DNA of 64,000 nt from Massospora cicadina (Eukaryota > Entomophthoromycota > Entomophthoromycetes > Entomophthorales > Entomophthoraceae): NCBI GenBank assembly GCA_022478985.1, contig JAKSZP010009197.1, positions 310,001 through 374,000 on the forward strand, in the 5' to 3' direction. Position numbers and translations under genes: made by a program. Below the pieces are notes generated by a model. That model was not told the origin of the DNA, did not search any database, and saw only the letters and a program-made list of their open reading frames with translations. Numbering within the stretch: the first letter of the stretch is position 1; each line of letters starts with the position of its first letter. Positions 25,310-36,649 of the stretch are shown piece after piece.

Positions 25310-25880
25310 ATAGTGTAAGTCTGAGGGAGCAACCCCTGCGGCTGGTTTTGGAGCTATTCTCATTTTGGACCAAGAAAGGGAAAAATCCAGCAGCTGTCCC
25401 CTTTGTCACTCTAGTGATTTAGCCCATATAGTAGATGAGAGGTTAGTGACAGCGTTTTTATTAAAGGTTGCATCATTTCCCCTATACTAACCACTCATGA
25501 TTTGGTACAGCAAATAAAGGTGTGAGTGGGGAAGTTGCAACGGCAAGGAACCTCTGCCAGCAGAGTGTTGACACCAATTCTTCCCCTCAAAAAGGTTTCT
25601 GGTGGTTCAAGTTCCACCAAGGTAGTTAAATTGAGTTCCACCAGAGTAAACCAAATAAATCAGCTTTGGGCATAGAAATTTACATCCGCCATGGCTTCTT
25701 TGTCACCAATAATTGAAAGCCCATCCCTAATAGGTATGGGCACACCAAAGCCCTTCCCAACTCAATGGGACCAGCCATATGTGGCCTGGCCATCGGTGCA
25801 TCCAGTTTCCTGCTGAACAAAGTGATGTTGATATATTTAGCAAAACTATGGCAGGATGGGAAAGTTTTCAGCAAAGCCTG
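25310..25880 (+). pseudogene. relic carrying a recurrent unrecognised retroelement module
   Basis: Plus-strand fragments encode a GxGA...KKGKNPAAVPFVT segment followed by SDLAHIVDERLVTAFLLK, and then, at about 25725-25790, GMGTPKPFPTQWDQPYVAWP. Related segments recur on the minus strand at 51.9, 51.58, 51.15 and 50.0 kb. I do not recognise the family. Recurrence and frame decay point to a transposon-encoded protein. Confidence 0.4.
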
Positions 25881-26120
25881 AGCGTGAGTTGGCAGGCTAG
25901 GCCAAGATCAGTCTGGTGTAATAGAATCTCTGGATGCTAATTCAGCATAACCAAAATTACAAAATTATTATTGATGGCGAATGTCATCACTTGGGTCCCC
26001 AATTTATTTGGTGAGATTATAAGGCAGTAGACCCTACAGGTTCCACTGTAACTCCATTTTTTCCTTTTTTCACCCTTCAACAATTCCAATAAAACCTGAT
26101 CCTAAAAGTAATTTTATTTG

Positions 26121-26409
26121 AGGGGAGGATACCCCAGTGGTAGAATAGGGACCTCTACTGCTGCCTCCCCAAGTTCGATTCTGGTAGAGGAACTTTGGGT
26201 AGGGGACAATTATGACTGTGTTGGCATTGCGCACCAATGCCCCAAACCGAGATAGCGAATAGCAAAGGCGGTCCATGGAGTTCCTGGCCTACCATACGCC
26301 GTGCATGGAGGTTTTCCGGATTTTATCCTCCTTTCCCATTCATTCAATTTCCCCTCAATCGGTGCAGTATCATCCCCAGGTCAGCCCACCTCAAATAAAA
26401 TTAAAAAAT
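26121..26409 (+). mobile_element. tRNA-Gly-like SINE, copy 2, 18-bp TSD
   Basis: The head has CAGTGGTAGAATA (A box side) and GTTCGATTC (B box). The two are separated by the same 38-nt start-to-start distance as in a eukaryotic tRNA-Gly, whose A and B boxes they closely match (known tRNA sequence). A tRNA-unrelated body follows, then an A-rich tail. The element is flanked by TAAAAGTAATTTTATTTG at 26103-26120 and 26410-26427. Together these show Pol III-type promoter origin and LINE-style retrotransposition. A related copy is at 10470. Confidence 0.9.
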
Positions 26410-26489
26410 TAAAAGTAATTTTATTTGTGGTGTATAGCAGTCTACCAGACAATTTGTAACAATGGATGCCAATTTTGAACATCTGTGGT

Positions 26490-26507
26490 TGGTGCTTGTG
26501 GCTGCCT
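26490..26507 (+). other. possible primer-binding site of another gypsy relic
   Basis: TGGTGCTTGTGGCTGCCT resembles TGGTGCTCATGGCTGGGA at 39821, the PBS of the 39-48 kb element, and precedes gag-like and protease-like fragments. The LTR expected to its left is not identifiable. Confidence 0.35.
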
Positions 26508-26509
26508 TA

Positions 26510-28560
26510 CTACTGTTTCATCCATCAATATGGATGGCTGTACTGGGGGTATTCTGGCTAGTTTTTTGAGTGGTCACTCATTCAGAGATCCAGGCCAGTC
26601 TTATTATAATCAGCACGCTCCACAACAGATAGATGGCACTTAACTTAAAACTGACATCTCATGTCAGGAGCTCCTACTATTAAAATTATGCAACTAAGCG
26701 GTTTGGCTAGGCAATTGGTCATTATATATAAAAGCTGAGACAAGAACCAGATCTGGAATGACAAAGTGGCCCAAAATTATAGCAGTGAGCACAGCAACCA
26801 CATGGAAAGATCAAGGTTGTATTGATATTGAAAATGCTGAAAAGAAAATTACTATTTTATATAGTAGGGCTAATCAAAACATCAGGCAACCCCAAGACCA
26901 TTGATGAACCCTCAAAAGGCCGCTAATACTCAACAATTGGGCAGAGGAAGGCCATGGCAGCAATATAATGCTAAATAGTTGGTAGAAGGCCTAAACAATA
27001 TGCTTATATCCTCCAACACATGTGCCAGTAGTTAGCATAATTTATGCCAGGCAACTAAATAAGGCAAGCACTGCCGCTCAGGTTGCCTCTATAAGGACTG
27101 ACCAGTATGCATTAAACCCAGAGAGATATCAGCCACCAATTCTTCAAGTGCGCCATCTCTAAGGAGTACTGTTCTACAATGAAATTCTCACTCTCCAACA
27201 GATGATCTCAAGATATGAACCCCTCTTAGGGCCTCTTCTTTAAATATACTTAAAGATGAACCAATTTACATCCAAGAGTTCTTTTATCATTAATAGATAT
27301 GGGTTGTGTTGCAAATTGGTCTGACCAACTATATGAGCAAACTATTCATTTACCAAATTGATTAATTTTTTTAGTTATTAGACTGTTTCTTTATTCAATA
27401 TTACCTTTCCATCAGTCCTGGTGCACCATACCTTAGATGGCAGTACTAAACTATGTTTATGGGTACCATCACTGCTTATGGATATTATCAGAAGTTATGA
27501 ATGATTACTTGCCACCTCGCTGGAGATAAACCCCAAATAATTAATTTTCATAATTTACCTTTCCCCACAGCTGTGGAGAATCAAACTGCTTTATAATTAC
27601 TTGCTGCAGCGCTGCTGAAAATGTGCCATCACAATCAAGTTTATCACCTTTGATCTTGCCTCCATGCTAGCATAAAGCCATTGTTATCCAGCTATATAGT
27701 ATTATCCTTGTCCAACCATGGTATCTTCTCCATAGCCTTAAATTTTCTATCAAGAACAGCGGTGCAGATACCCAATATCTAAAGTGCAGTTGAGCCACCT
27801 AGTATGTGGCATCCTTAGTAGCCCAAGATTCTAGTTGTTCTTAATGAAGGGATTGGTATCATGGTGGGGGATCTTTTGACTTTTATTGGTGCTAAAGTCT
27901 AGCATGGCTGTGAAAAGATCACAATTAATGATCTTTCAAGCCAATGCCAGCACTAGATACTATAGGTTGCCTTGTTTTTCAGTTTAATAAATTCTTGTGG
28001 TGATAAATTTGGGACCACTTCTCTCTTTCATGGATTTGTCTTCAAGTAGAACACATATTGTTAAGTGTAAATTGACTTATGCAGTTGAAGCATGATTCCA
28101 AAGTGCCAGTTTATATAAGTTGTTCATGTGGTGATCATGGCCAAGCAATTGAGCCAGGAGCACCCCATTATAAAGGGTTGGTACTAAAGATGAACAGGAT
28201 ATTTTCCAATCAACTTGTGAGGATCGCTAAGTTCATTTGATTTATACCAGGGTGTTATAAGGCCACATGCCTGGCCTTTATACCTGGATCAATTGCCCAA
28301 CGTGATGAGGTTTTCCAAAGACTTAAGTTTGCTTGGCCTGTAAGCCCATCATTTCTAGAACTGTTGGTAGAGCTGTGGCTAGTGTAGGCAACTCCTGATC
28401 AGGATTAGTCAGCAATGGTAACTGGTTAATGATATCCCCTCCCATCATTTTTACCTGGACAAACTTACATTTTCTCCCTCCCCCGCTTATCATTGTTTTT
28501 CCTTTTAAATTCAAATAAAGATATGTAGGAAGAAAAGGATCTTTAATAAACTCAATGAAA
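26510..28560 (+). pseudogene. retroelement gag-protease relic
   Basis: Heavily broken plus-strand frames. The clearest landmark is LLSLIDMGCVANWSDQLYEQ (Asp codon 27296-27298), which matches the aspartic-protease start of LTR retroelements (usual form A-L-I-D-S-G-A) with the Ser and Ala replaced. Around 26640-26990 there is gag-like sequence. No RT could be recognised before the region changes composition near 28.6 kb. Confidence 0.5.
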
Positions 28561-28619
28561 TTTGACCTCTGAGCTTATAGTGCAACAGGATGTGGTATGA
28601 ATCTAGCAAATTATGAACC

Positions 28620-30482
28620 CAAGTAACGCGGCTAAATTGGTGATCTATCCAACTATGCAATAACTAGCGGTTGGATTAATAGATGTGGGCGAAGCTGTGC
28701 TACCTGCTAGCAAACTATAAAAACCTCTTTTTTGTTATAACAAAGGGATTCTTATCCCGTTGCTTTGAAACTTCTAACTTGCAACCTTATTTGCCAGGTC
28801 TCAAGTGTCAAACTTTGGCGATAACAGATGAATTAAAGTTAACTGATAGTACTTTTTGCACTGAAGGGATTTCTGGGTATAGTACTACCAAGCATTCCAG
28901 CCAATCGAAAACCCTACACTGGTTTAAGGTATCGATTTAGATGACATCGGATGCTAAATTGTTGGGCTGCGTTGATCCATCGATGTCTTTAGTGTAGCTA
29001 TTTTTAAAAGGGTGAAACAAAGGATATAAGTTTGGACTGATTTCTTAAACTAAACTCGAGAATTAAATTGATCTAAAGCTGAAGTTGATGGGCACGAGTT
29101 TGATAAGTTTGGTTTGAAACTTTAGGTAATGGCAACCTACCACAGTTCTAAATTAACCGAAATTTGCTTTGGTATACGAGATTAACCTGATAACGATCCC
29201 AAACTCGAAGGGTTTAGGAACTGAAGCCGGATATTATTAAAACTTTAACGGCAACTTTAAAGGTACCGACTAAATTACCTTAATTCTAATCCGATAGGTT
29301 AATCCACGTGCTATTTAATTCTTTACCAACTTTAAATACTTTCCTTAACCTTTATCAGTGCTGATCTAGTGGTAACGTCATTATTTTAACCTTAAGCTGC
29401 AAGCTTTTTTGGCCCAGTTTATTAATAAAAGATTTGTTGGCAGTTGATTTTTATCCTCACGAATCCTACGACCCCGCCCTTTGAAAAAAACCCAACCCGT
29501 TACAAAGCCTCATGCTCTTAAAGATCACCTGTCGAGTTTATTTTATAGCTTTTGTTTGAAGGCATGATAGTTGGGGCCATTTTATTAGCATGTTATTTAT
29601 AGTAGTTAAAGCCTCGTCCCATCTTTTAATATGCACTCGCCTTTTTATCGGTGGGACAACATCCCTTTTTAATGTAAAGGCGAAACATTTATAACCAACT
29701 TAAGGATGTTTCAATCTATTTTTTCCGAATGTTCGGTTTGATAATTTAATACTTTCGGTCCGATAGGGCTACCTTTTTAATCCTTGGGATTTAAAGTGCT
29801 CCTAAGGGTAGTTCGACTCAGCGTTGAGTCAGTTCCGGGTTGCCTAAGGGTTAGGTCGCCATTTACAAATCCTTGCGGGATGAATTAGGGGGTAGATTAA
29901 TTTGGATTTGACATAGTTGTTCTTTTTTGCTTGGGGGTGATTTAAACTTGGGTGAAAGGGGCCGGATCGGATAGCGGAGCGGTATCTGTTTAGAATTGAT
30001 TTGGGATGAGTATAAAGGTGAATACCGAAGCCGCTTTTCGCATTTTGGGTCAGCGGGTTACCGACCCTTTGTGATGGATCAAACGTTCACCCTTTTCATA
30101 AAATATACTCGGGATTCGTTCAGGTAGAAAAAATCTGAAGGTTTGATTTTGGGTACGCCGTTGTCCAAGTTGATCCTAACTTGTGATAACGCGTGGCCGT
30201 TTGGTGAGTTGGGATAGCTGACATGTAAAAGGCGTCGAGGTTCTCTTGTAGCCGAGTGTAGGGGTCTAGTTGTTGGATAGGGTTATGCCGATACATCGAG
30301 GGTTGTTTAAAAGGGGCAGATTTATTTGTGATTTGCATTCGGGGTTCTTTATTTACTAGTTTATATTTTGATTCAATTGTTTATTAGTTAGTTTAAGTGA
30401 CATCTCTCGTTTGGGGCTTAACGAGGGGTAAATCAGTTTGAAAGGTTAATAATCCCCTAATTAGCTTTAACGAACCCGCGAG
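28620..30482. other. 5' flank of the helicase gene, no recognised gene
   Basis: From about 28.62 kb the sequence changes character: CpG dinucleotides become common and retroelement motifs disappear. The open frame at 28683-28940 has no recognisable motif. The last 200 bases before the ATG are AT-rich (TTTATTTACTAGTTTATATT near 30350) and probably include the promoter. I see no tRNA or other gene. Confidence 0.5.
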
Positions 30483-33400
30483 ATGGCTGACTTTGCAAGC
30501 CGGGTGAACTTGTCATCGCTGCTGCTTCAGATGGAGGCCGATCCGTATGCCAATCCGGACCCAGCTTCCTACCAAGCGTGGATGGAAACCCAGTGCCAGG
30601 AATTGAATTTGTTTGCCAGGCGGGAAAGGTTTAAGTTTAAGGGGTTGGTTCTCATTAAAACTAGCCACAACCATCCCATCCGCTCAACTCGTCCCGCGCC
30701 AGAGACGTTTGTAGGAAGTGATATTCCGTACGTGTCTCCAGTTTACGTGCATACAACGAGACCCCGACGAGAAACCAACCAAAAGGCCCAAGTGAAGGGC
30801 CCTTCATTCACGCCGGAGCGTGGGATCGAATGGCTTGCGAGGTGGAAGATGGCTTTGATTGTTACTAAACTTGTAGCGAGTGCAATGCTCTCTCGTCAAA
30901 GGCTGGGGTAGATTCGGAAAGCTTCTTTGAGTCGGTGGTCGAGACCCTCCTGTCGACATGTTCAGGTAAAGCGGGTAGGCTAATTTGACTTCCGTAGATG
31001 CCGAGATTGAAAGCGATCTTCTCGAGTTGATTGGCTACGACTCTTTTGAGTTCTTGACGGAGTTGATTGGTCGCCGATCGGAACTTTGCCAGTTAATCAA
31101 TCGAGGGGTAAGCCATCGTTGACTAGCCGTCTAACCTTAAGCTGAAAAAGGTGCCTCCGCCCTATGACCCTAAGCGTATGAAGGAGCTTGCGGGTGCCAC
31201 CCAATACGGTGCTCAGGTCACCATCATGTCCGAGTCCGAAAAACTGGACCTTAAAAAGTATCGCAAGGATCAAAGGAGGGCCAAGCCGAGCGGCACCAAG
31301 CAGAAACCCGACTTGGATCCAAGTGAGCTGCGTCGGCTGAGAGAAGAGGCTCTACGCAAGAGGCCCACCATTTCGGTTGTGCCAGCTGCCCCGCCCGCCG
31401 CCAAGTACCCCAACATTTATCAGGCTGGTGATAACGCCCTCGCCCTCTCGGCATTTGGGGCCAAGTTTAAGCTCCCGGAGGGGACCATCCGCGATAACGG
31501 GGAATTTTATGATGAGTTGATTATCCCCATCACCAAGCGGGCCCCCACCCGTAGTAATGAGAAGCTTGTAACCTTGGATATGATGGACTCGCTCTGCAAA
31601 GGGTCGTTCAAGGGCTACGCGTCACTGAACCGCGTGCAGTCGATTGTGTATCCAGTCGCCTACCACACCAACGAGAACATGTTGCTATGCGCACCGACGG
31701 GGGCGGGCAAGACTGACGTGGCCATGCTGACCATCCTGCGCACTTTGAGCCTGCACTGCCAACCCCCGCCCGACAACGGCAGTGCTCTGCGCATCAACCG
31801 CCATGGCTTCAAGGTCGTTTACGTCGCCCCGATGAAGGCGTTGGCGGCCGAAATTGTCGTGAAACTTGGGGGGCGACTCCAATGGCTCGGCATCCAAGTT
31901 AAGGAGCTGACGGGAGATATGCAGCTGACGAAGGCCGAGATCCTCCGAACCCAGATTATCGTCACCACGCCCGAGAAGTGGGATGTGGTAACGCGCAAGG
32001 GGACTGGGGATACGGAGTTGGTGCAGAAGCTGAAGCTGCTGATCATCGACGAGGTGCACCTGCTGCACGATGGGCGCGGTGCCGTGATTGAGACGATCGT
32101 GGCTCGCACCCTGCGCCAGGTCGAGTCCACCCAAGCCATGATCCGTATCGTTGGCCTGTCAGCCACCCTTCCCAATTACTTGGACGTGGCCGCGTTTCTG
32201 CGCGTCAGCCCCTACTCGGGTTTGTTCTACTTCGATGGCGGGTTTCGTCCCGTGCCGCTGGAACAGCACTTTGTTGGCGTCCGAGGCAAGCCGGGCTCCA
32301 ATGCTTCCAACTTTAACCTTGACCGCGCCTGCTTTGAGAAGGTGGCTGCTCTGCTTAAGGACGGCCACCAGGTAATGGTTTTCGTTCACACCCGTAAGGA
32401 GACGGGGCGCACCGCCAAGACGCTACTGGAGCTGGCGCGAGAGGACGCTAGCGCCTCGCTGTTTGCGCCCCCCGAGGATGCCCTCCCAGTCCACGCTCGC
32501 TATGCGCGCGACGTGGCCCGCTCGCGTAACGCCGAGTTGCGCACGCTCTTTACATACGGCCTCGGCATCCATCACGCTGGCATGTTGCGGCCGGATCGCA
32601 CCTTAACTGAACGCATGTTTGCTGGTGGGGCGCTGCGGGTTCTGTGCTGCACCGCTACCTTGGCCTGGGGCGTCAACTTGCCAGCCTATGCCGTCGTGAT
32701 CCGCGGCACCCAGGTGTACGATCCACAGAAGGGCGGCGCCGTAGACCTGTCGATCCTTGACGTGCTTCAGATCTTTGGCCGCGCTGGCCGTCCGCAGTAC
32801 GAGTCGCACGGCGTAGGGTATATTCTCACCACCGGCGACAAGCTGGCGCACTACGTTTCAGCCATCACCCAGCAGCATCCTATTGAGTCCAACTTTATCG
32901 GTAGCCTCGTTGACAACCTCTGCGCCGAGATTTGCCTCGGTACGGTGACTACGCTTGACGAGGCGGTGACGTGGCTCAGCTACACCTTCCTTTACGTGCG
33001 CATGCGGCGCAACCCGATGGTGTACGGCGTGACGTGGGTGGAGGCGGAGGACGACCCGCTCTTGGGGAAGAAGCGGCGCGATCTGGTGGTGACGGCTGCC
33101 CGTACGCTCCAGGCCAACCAGATGATCGTGTTCGACGAAGCGACCGGATTCTTGACCCCCAAGGATCTCGGCCGCATCGCATCCAACTACTACCTCAGCG
33201 CCAACAGCGTAGATCTCATCAACGCCAAGATGCGCCCCCGCATGGCCGAGGCCGATGCCTTCGCCATGGTCAGCTGTTCCAAGGAGTTCGAAACCATCAA
33301 GGTCCGCGAGGAGGAGGTTGGCGAGCTGCGCAAGCTGTTGAACGACGCGTGCGCGTGCCCCATCAAGGGTGGCATCCAATCACCTGCGGATAAGGTCAAC

Positions 33401-36400
33401 GTTCTCATCCAAGCCTACATCTCGCGCGTGCCCCCGGAGGCGTTCGCCCTCGTCTCCGACACCAACTATATCGCCCAGAACGCCGGCCGCGTCCTGCGAG
33501 CCGTTTTCGAGATGGCGCTGAACCGCAACTGGGGCCCTACCGCCGCGGTGCTGCTGTCACTGTGCAAGTCCATCGAGCGCCGCCTGTGGGCCTTCGAGAA
33601 CCCCCTCTGTCAGTTTGCTCTGCCAGCTGATATCCGCCATAAGCTGGAGGATCTGGACGCCGTGCCGATCGAGACGCTGCGGTCCATGTCCCCCCTGGAG
33701 CTGGGGGAGATGATTCGCTTTGCGCGCATGGGCGACACCCTCGCCCGATGTGTGGCCCAGTTTCCCACGCTTGAGATGGAGGTGAGCGTTGCACCCATCA
33801 CGCGCACCGTCTTGCGGCTGCGCGTCGCCATCACCCCCACCTTTGAGTGGGACGACCGCGTGCACGGGCGGGGCGAGGGGTATTGGCTGTGGGTGGAAGA
33901 TTGCCACCAGATGGAGCTGTACCACTCGGAGCCGTTCGTCCTCCGTAAACCGGGCTTCGGGGATCCCCTCGTGGTGGGGTTGACCATCCCGGTTTTCGAG
34001 CCCCTGCCGCCCCAGATTTATGTCCGCGCGATTTCGGATCGGTGGTTGGGGGCCGAAACCGTGGTCCCGGTATCCTTCAAGCACCTCGTCCTACCCACCC
34101 TTACCCCGCAGTTTACCGACCTCCTTAATTTGCAACCCCTCCCCCTCGCCGCCCTCAACCACCCGCCCCTGGAGGCCATCTGCCGCCCACGCTTCTCGCA
34201 CTTCAACCCCATCCAGACCCAGGCCTTTCACGCGCTCTACCACCGGCAATCCAATCTGCTTCTGGGGGCCCCCACCGGTAGCGGCAAGACGGTGGCGGCT
34301 GAGCTCGCCATGGGGGCCGCCTTCCGTGACCACCCCGGTAGCAAGGTGGTTTACGTGGCCCCGCTGAAGGCGCTGGTGCGCGAGCGCGTCACTGACTGGC
34401 GCGCGCGGCTGGCGGTGCCGCTGGGGAAGGTCCTGGTGGAGCTGACGGGCGACGTGACCCCCGACCTGCGCACCCTCCAGCGGGCGGATATCATCATCAC
34501 CACCCCCGAGAAGTGGGATGGGATCAGCCGTGGGTGGCAGTCGCGGGAGTACGTGCGGGCGGTTTCCTTGGTCATCATCGATGAGATCCACCTCTTGGGG
34601 GGGGACCGTGGCCCCATTCTGGAGGTGATCGTCTCCCGTATGAACTACATCGCGTCGCACACCGCGAGGGCCGTCCGCATCGTGGGCCTATCGACGGCCC
34701 TCGCCAACGCGGCGGACCTCGCCGGTTGGCTCGGCGTCCCGCCCGGCAGCCTGTTCAACTTCCGCCACTCCGTGCGGCCGGTGCCGCTCGAGGTCTACAT
34801 CGACGGCTTCTCGGTGAAGCATTATTGCCCGCGGATGGCGAGCATGAACCGCCCCGCCTACAAGGCCATCCGCACCCACTCGCCGCGGCAACCCGTCATC
34901 ATCTTCGTGTCCTCGCGCCGCCAGACCCGCCTCACCGCCCAGGACCTCATCGCCTACTGCGGGATGGAGGAGAACCCGCGCCAGTTCCTGCACATGCCCG
35001 AGGGGGAGGCCGAGATGCTGTTGGCATCTGTCGCTGATGGCTGTCTACGCATGACCCTGGGGTTTGGGATTGGCCTGCACCATGCGGGCCTCACCGAGCC
35101 CGACCGCAAGGTTGTGGAGGAGCTGTTCGCCAACGGCAAGATCCAGGTGCTAGTCGCCACCAGCACCCTAGCCTGGGGTGTCAACTTCCCGGCCCACCTC
35201 GTCATCGTCAAGGGCACCGAGTACTACGACGCCAAGGTTAAAGGGTACGTCGATTACCCCATCACCGACATCCTCCAGATGGTGGGCCGCGCCGGGCGCC
35301 CCCAGTTCGACAACTCGGGCATCGCCCGGGTGTTTGTACTTGACAAGCGGAAGGGGTTCTTCAAGCACTTTTTGCACGCGCCTTTCCCGGTGGAGTCGAG
35401 CCTGCACCTCGCGCTCGATGACCACCTCAACGCCGAGGTGGCGGGCGGCACCATCCGCTCCCGCCAGGATGCGCTCGACTACCTGAGCTGGACTTACCTC
35501 TACCGCAGGGTGCGCATGAACCCCACCTACTACGGCTTGGACGAGGCCACGGAGCCCGCCATCAACTCGTATCTCTCCACCCTGGTTGACCGCTCCTTTG
35601 ACGAGCTGCGCGCGAGTGGCTGTCTCGCGGATGGGGACTTTGGCTCGGTTTCCGCCACGCCCCTGGGGAAGATCGGTTCCCACTACTACCTCCAGCATCG
35701 CACCCTCCGCGGCTTTGCCCGCCTGCGGTCGGACAGCTTCGTCGCTATCCTCAGAGCCCTGTGCGATGCCCAGGAGTACGCCGAGCATCCCGTACGCCAC
35801 AACGAGGACCTCATTAACCAAGAGCTGGAGCGGTTGGTGCCCCATCCTGTTGCCCCCCAAACCTACGGTTGCCCCCACGCCAAGGTGTTTCTCCTCATCC
35901 AGGCCCACCTTTCCCGCGTCAGCTTGCCCATCCCGGATTACATAACTGACACCGGCCTGGTTCTCGACCAGGCCATCCGCATCCTGCAGGCCATGGCCGA
36001 CGTGTTCGCCTACCGGGGGCGCCTAGCCGCCCTCCTCCAGGTGGTGGAAGCTTTGCGCAGCATCCGCCAAGGGCGGTGGCCCTCCGACCCATCGTTCAGC
36101 TTCTTGCCCCACCTCGACACCTTGGAGGCCCGCGAAGCCCTGCCGAGGTGCCGCCCGCCGGTCGGAAGCCTAGCGGACCTCCTCCATCGGCCCTACCCGA
36201 AACCCCTCCGCGACCTGCTCGCCCCGGAGGCATCCGCACACCTCCAGCAAGCCCTCGGCCGGCTGCCCAGGGCCAAGCTAACGGTCGTATCTGACGGGGG
36301 CCCCTTCGTTCCCGAGGCGGTGGTCACCCTGCAGCTCCAGCTCGCCGTCTCCAGGAGGTTGGCCGGTTCGGGCCAAGCCTTCTGCCCCCGCTTCAATAAG

Positions 36401-36649
36401 CCGCAGGAGGAAGGCTTCTGGGTGATTCTGGGGGATGTTACCGCTGACGAGGTGGTCGCCTTTAAGCGGCTGGCCGTCCCGCCCCCGCAGGCTGGGCGGG
36501 ATGGGCGCCAGATCACCTTGACCACGGCGTTAAAGTTCGTGCCCGCCGGTAACTTTGAAGAGCGGCGTGCGTATACGCTTTACCTCTGCTCGGACGTCTA
36601 CCCCGGTATGGATCAGGTGCAGGACTATCGCCTCCAACCCGCCCACTGA
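30483..36649 (+). CDS. ASCC3: ASCC3/SLH1-type Ski2-like RNA helicase, 4 exons
   Basis: Exons are 30483-30841, 30877-30965, 30998-31107 and 31142-36649, giving 2021 residues. Yeast Slh1 and human ASCC3 are of similar length. The family is the ATP-dependent helicase of the RQT/ASC-1 complex, which splits collided ubiquitinated ribosomes in the cytosol. The protein has two helicase cassettes, each followed by a Sec63-like domain. Cassette 1 has APTGAGKT (about 370-377), DEVH (489-492), SAT (526-528) and QIFGRAGR (729-736). Cassette 2 has APTGSGKT (1229-1236), DEIH (1333-1336), GLSTALANA and QMVGRAGR (1565-1572). GLSTALANA and HYCPRMASMN match ASCC3 rather than BRR2, as does YGAQVTIMSESEK before cassette 1. 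The start is the first ATG after an in-frame TAA, with G at -3 and +4. The stop is TGA. Exon 4 is GC- and CpG-rich, unlike its surroundings. Confidence 0.96.
30629..30664 (+). other. possible 36-nt intron, length divisible by three
   Basis: The segment starts GTTTAAG, ends ATTAAAACTAG and is the same size as the three supported introns. It is open in frame and a multiple of three, so translation works whether or not it is removed (12 residues difference). The 12 residues (rich in K, F, L) look unlike the flanking sequence. Undecided without RNA data. Confidence 0.35.
30842..30876 (+). other. intron 1, 35 nt
   Basis: GTGGAAG at the 5' end and TTACTAAACTTGTAG at the 3' end, with a branch-point-like TACTAAAC. 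Without removal the frame stops at TAG 30909-30911. Removal joins WLA to a frame that continues through SECNALSSKAGVDSESFFES into exon 3, so the splice is needed. Confidence 0.85.
30966..30997 (+). other. intron 2, 32 nt
   Basis: GTAAAG donor, CCGTAG acceptor, branch-like CTAATTTGAC. Removal restores frame into DLLELIGYDSFEFLTELIGR, a segment typical of the N-terminal part of ASCC3/Slh1 proteins. Confidence 0.88.
31108..31141 (+). other. intron 3, 34 nt
   Basis: GTAAGC donor, CTTAAG acceptor, branch-like TCTAACC 3-9 bases before the acceptor. Phase 0. Removal connects LINRG with LKKVPPPYDPKRMK, the start of the long final exon. Confidence 0.88.

Noticed and set aside
31151..36649. BRR2 (spliceosomal U5 helicase) as identity of the large gene
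   Set aside because: Cassette 2 keeps an intact APTGSGKT and DEIH and the GLSTALANA and HYCPRMASMN signatures of ASCC3/SLH1, and the N-terminal exons lack BRR2-like features; the length also fits Slh1.
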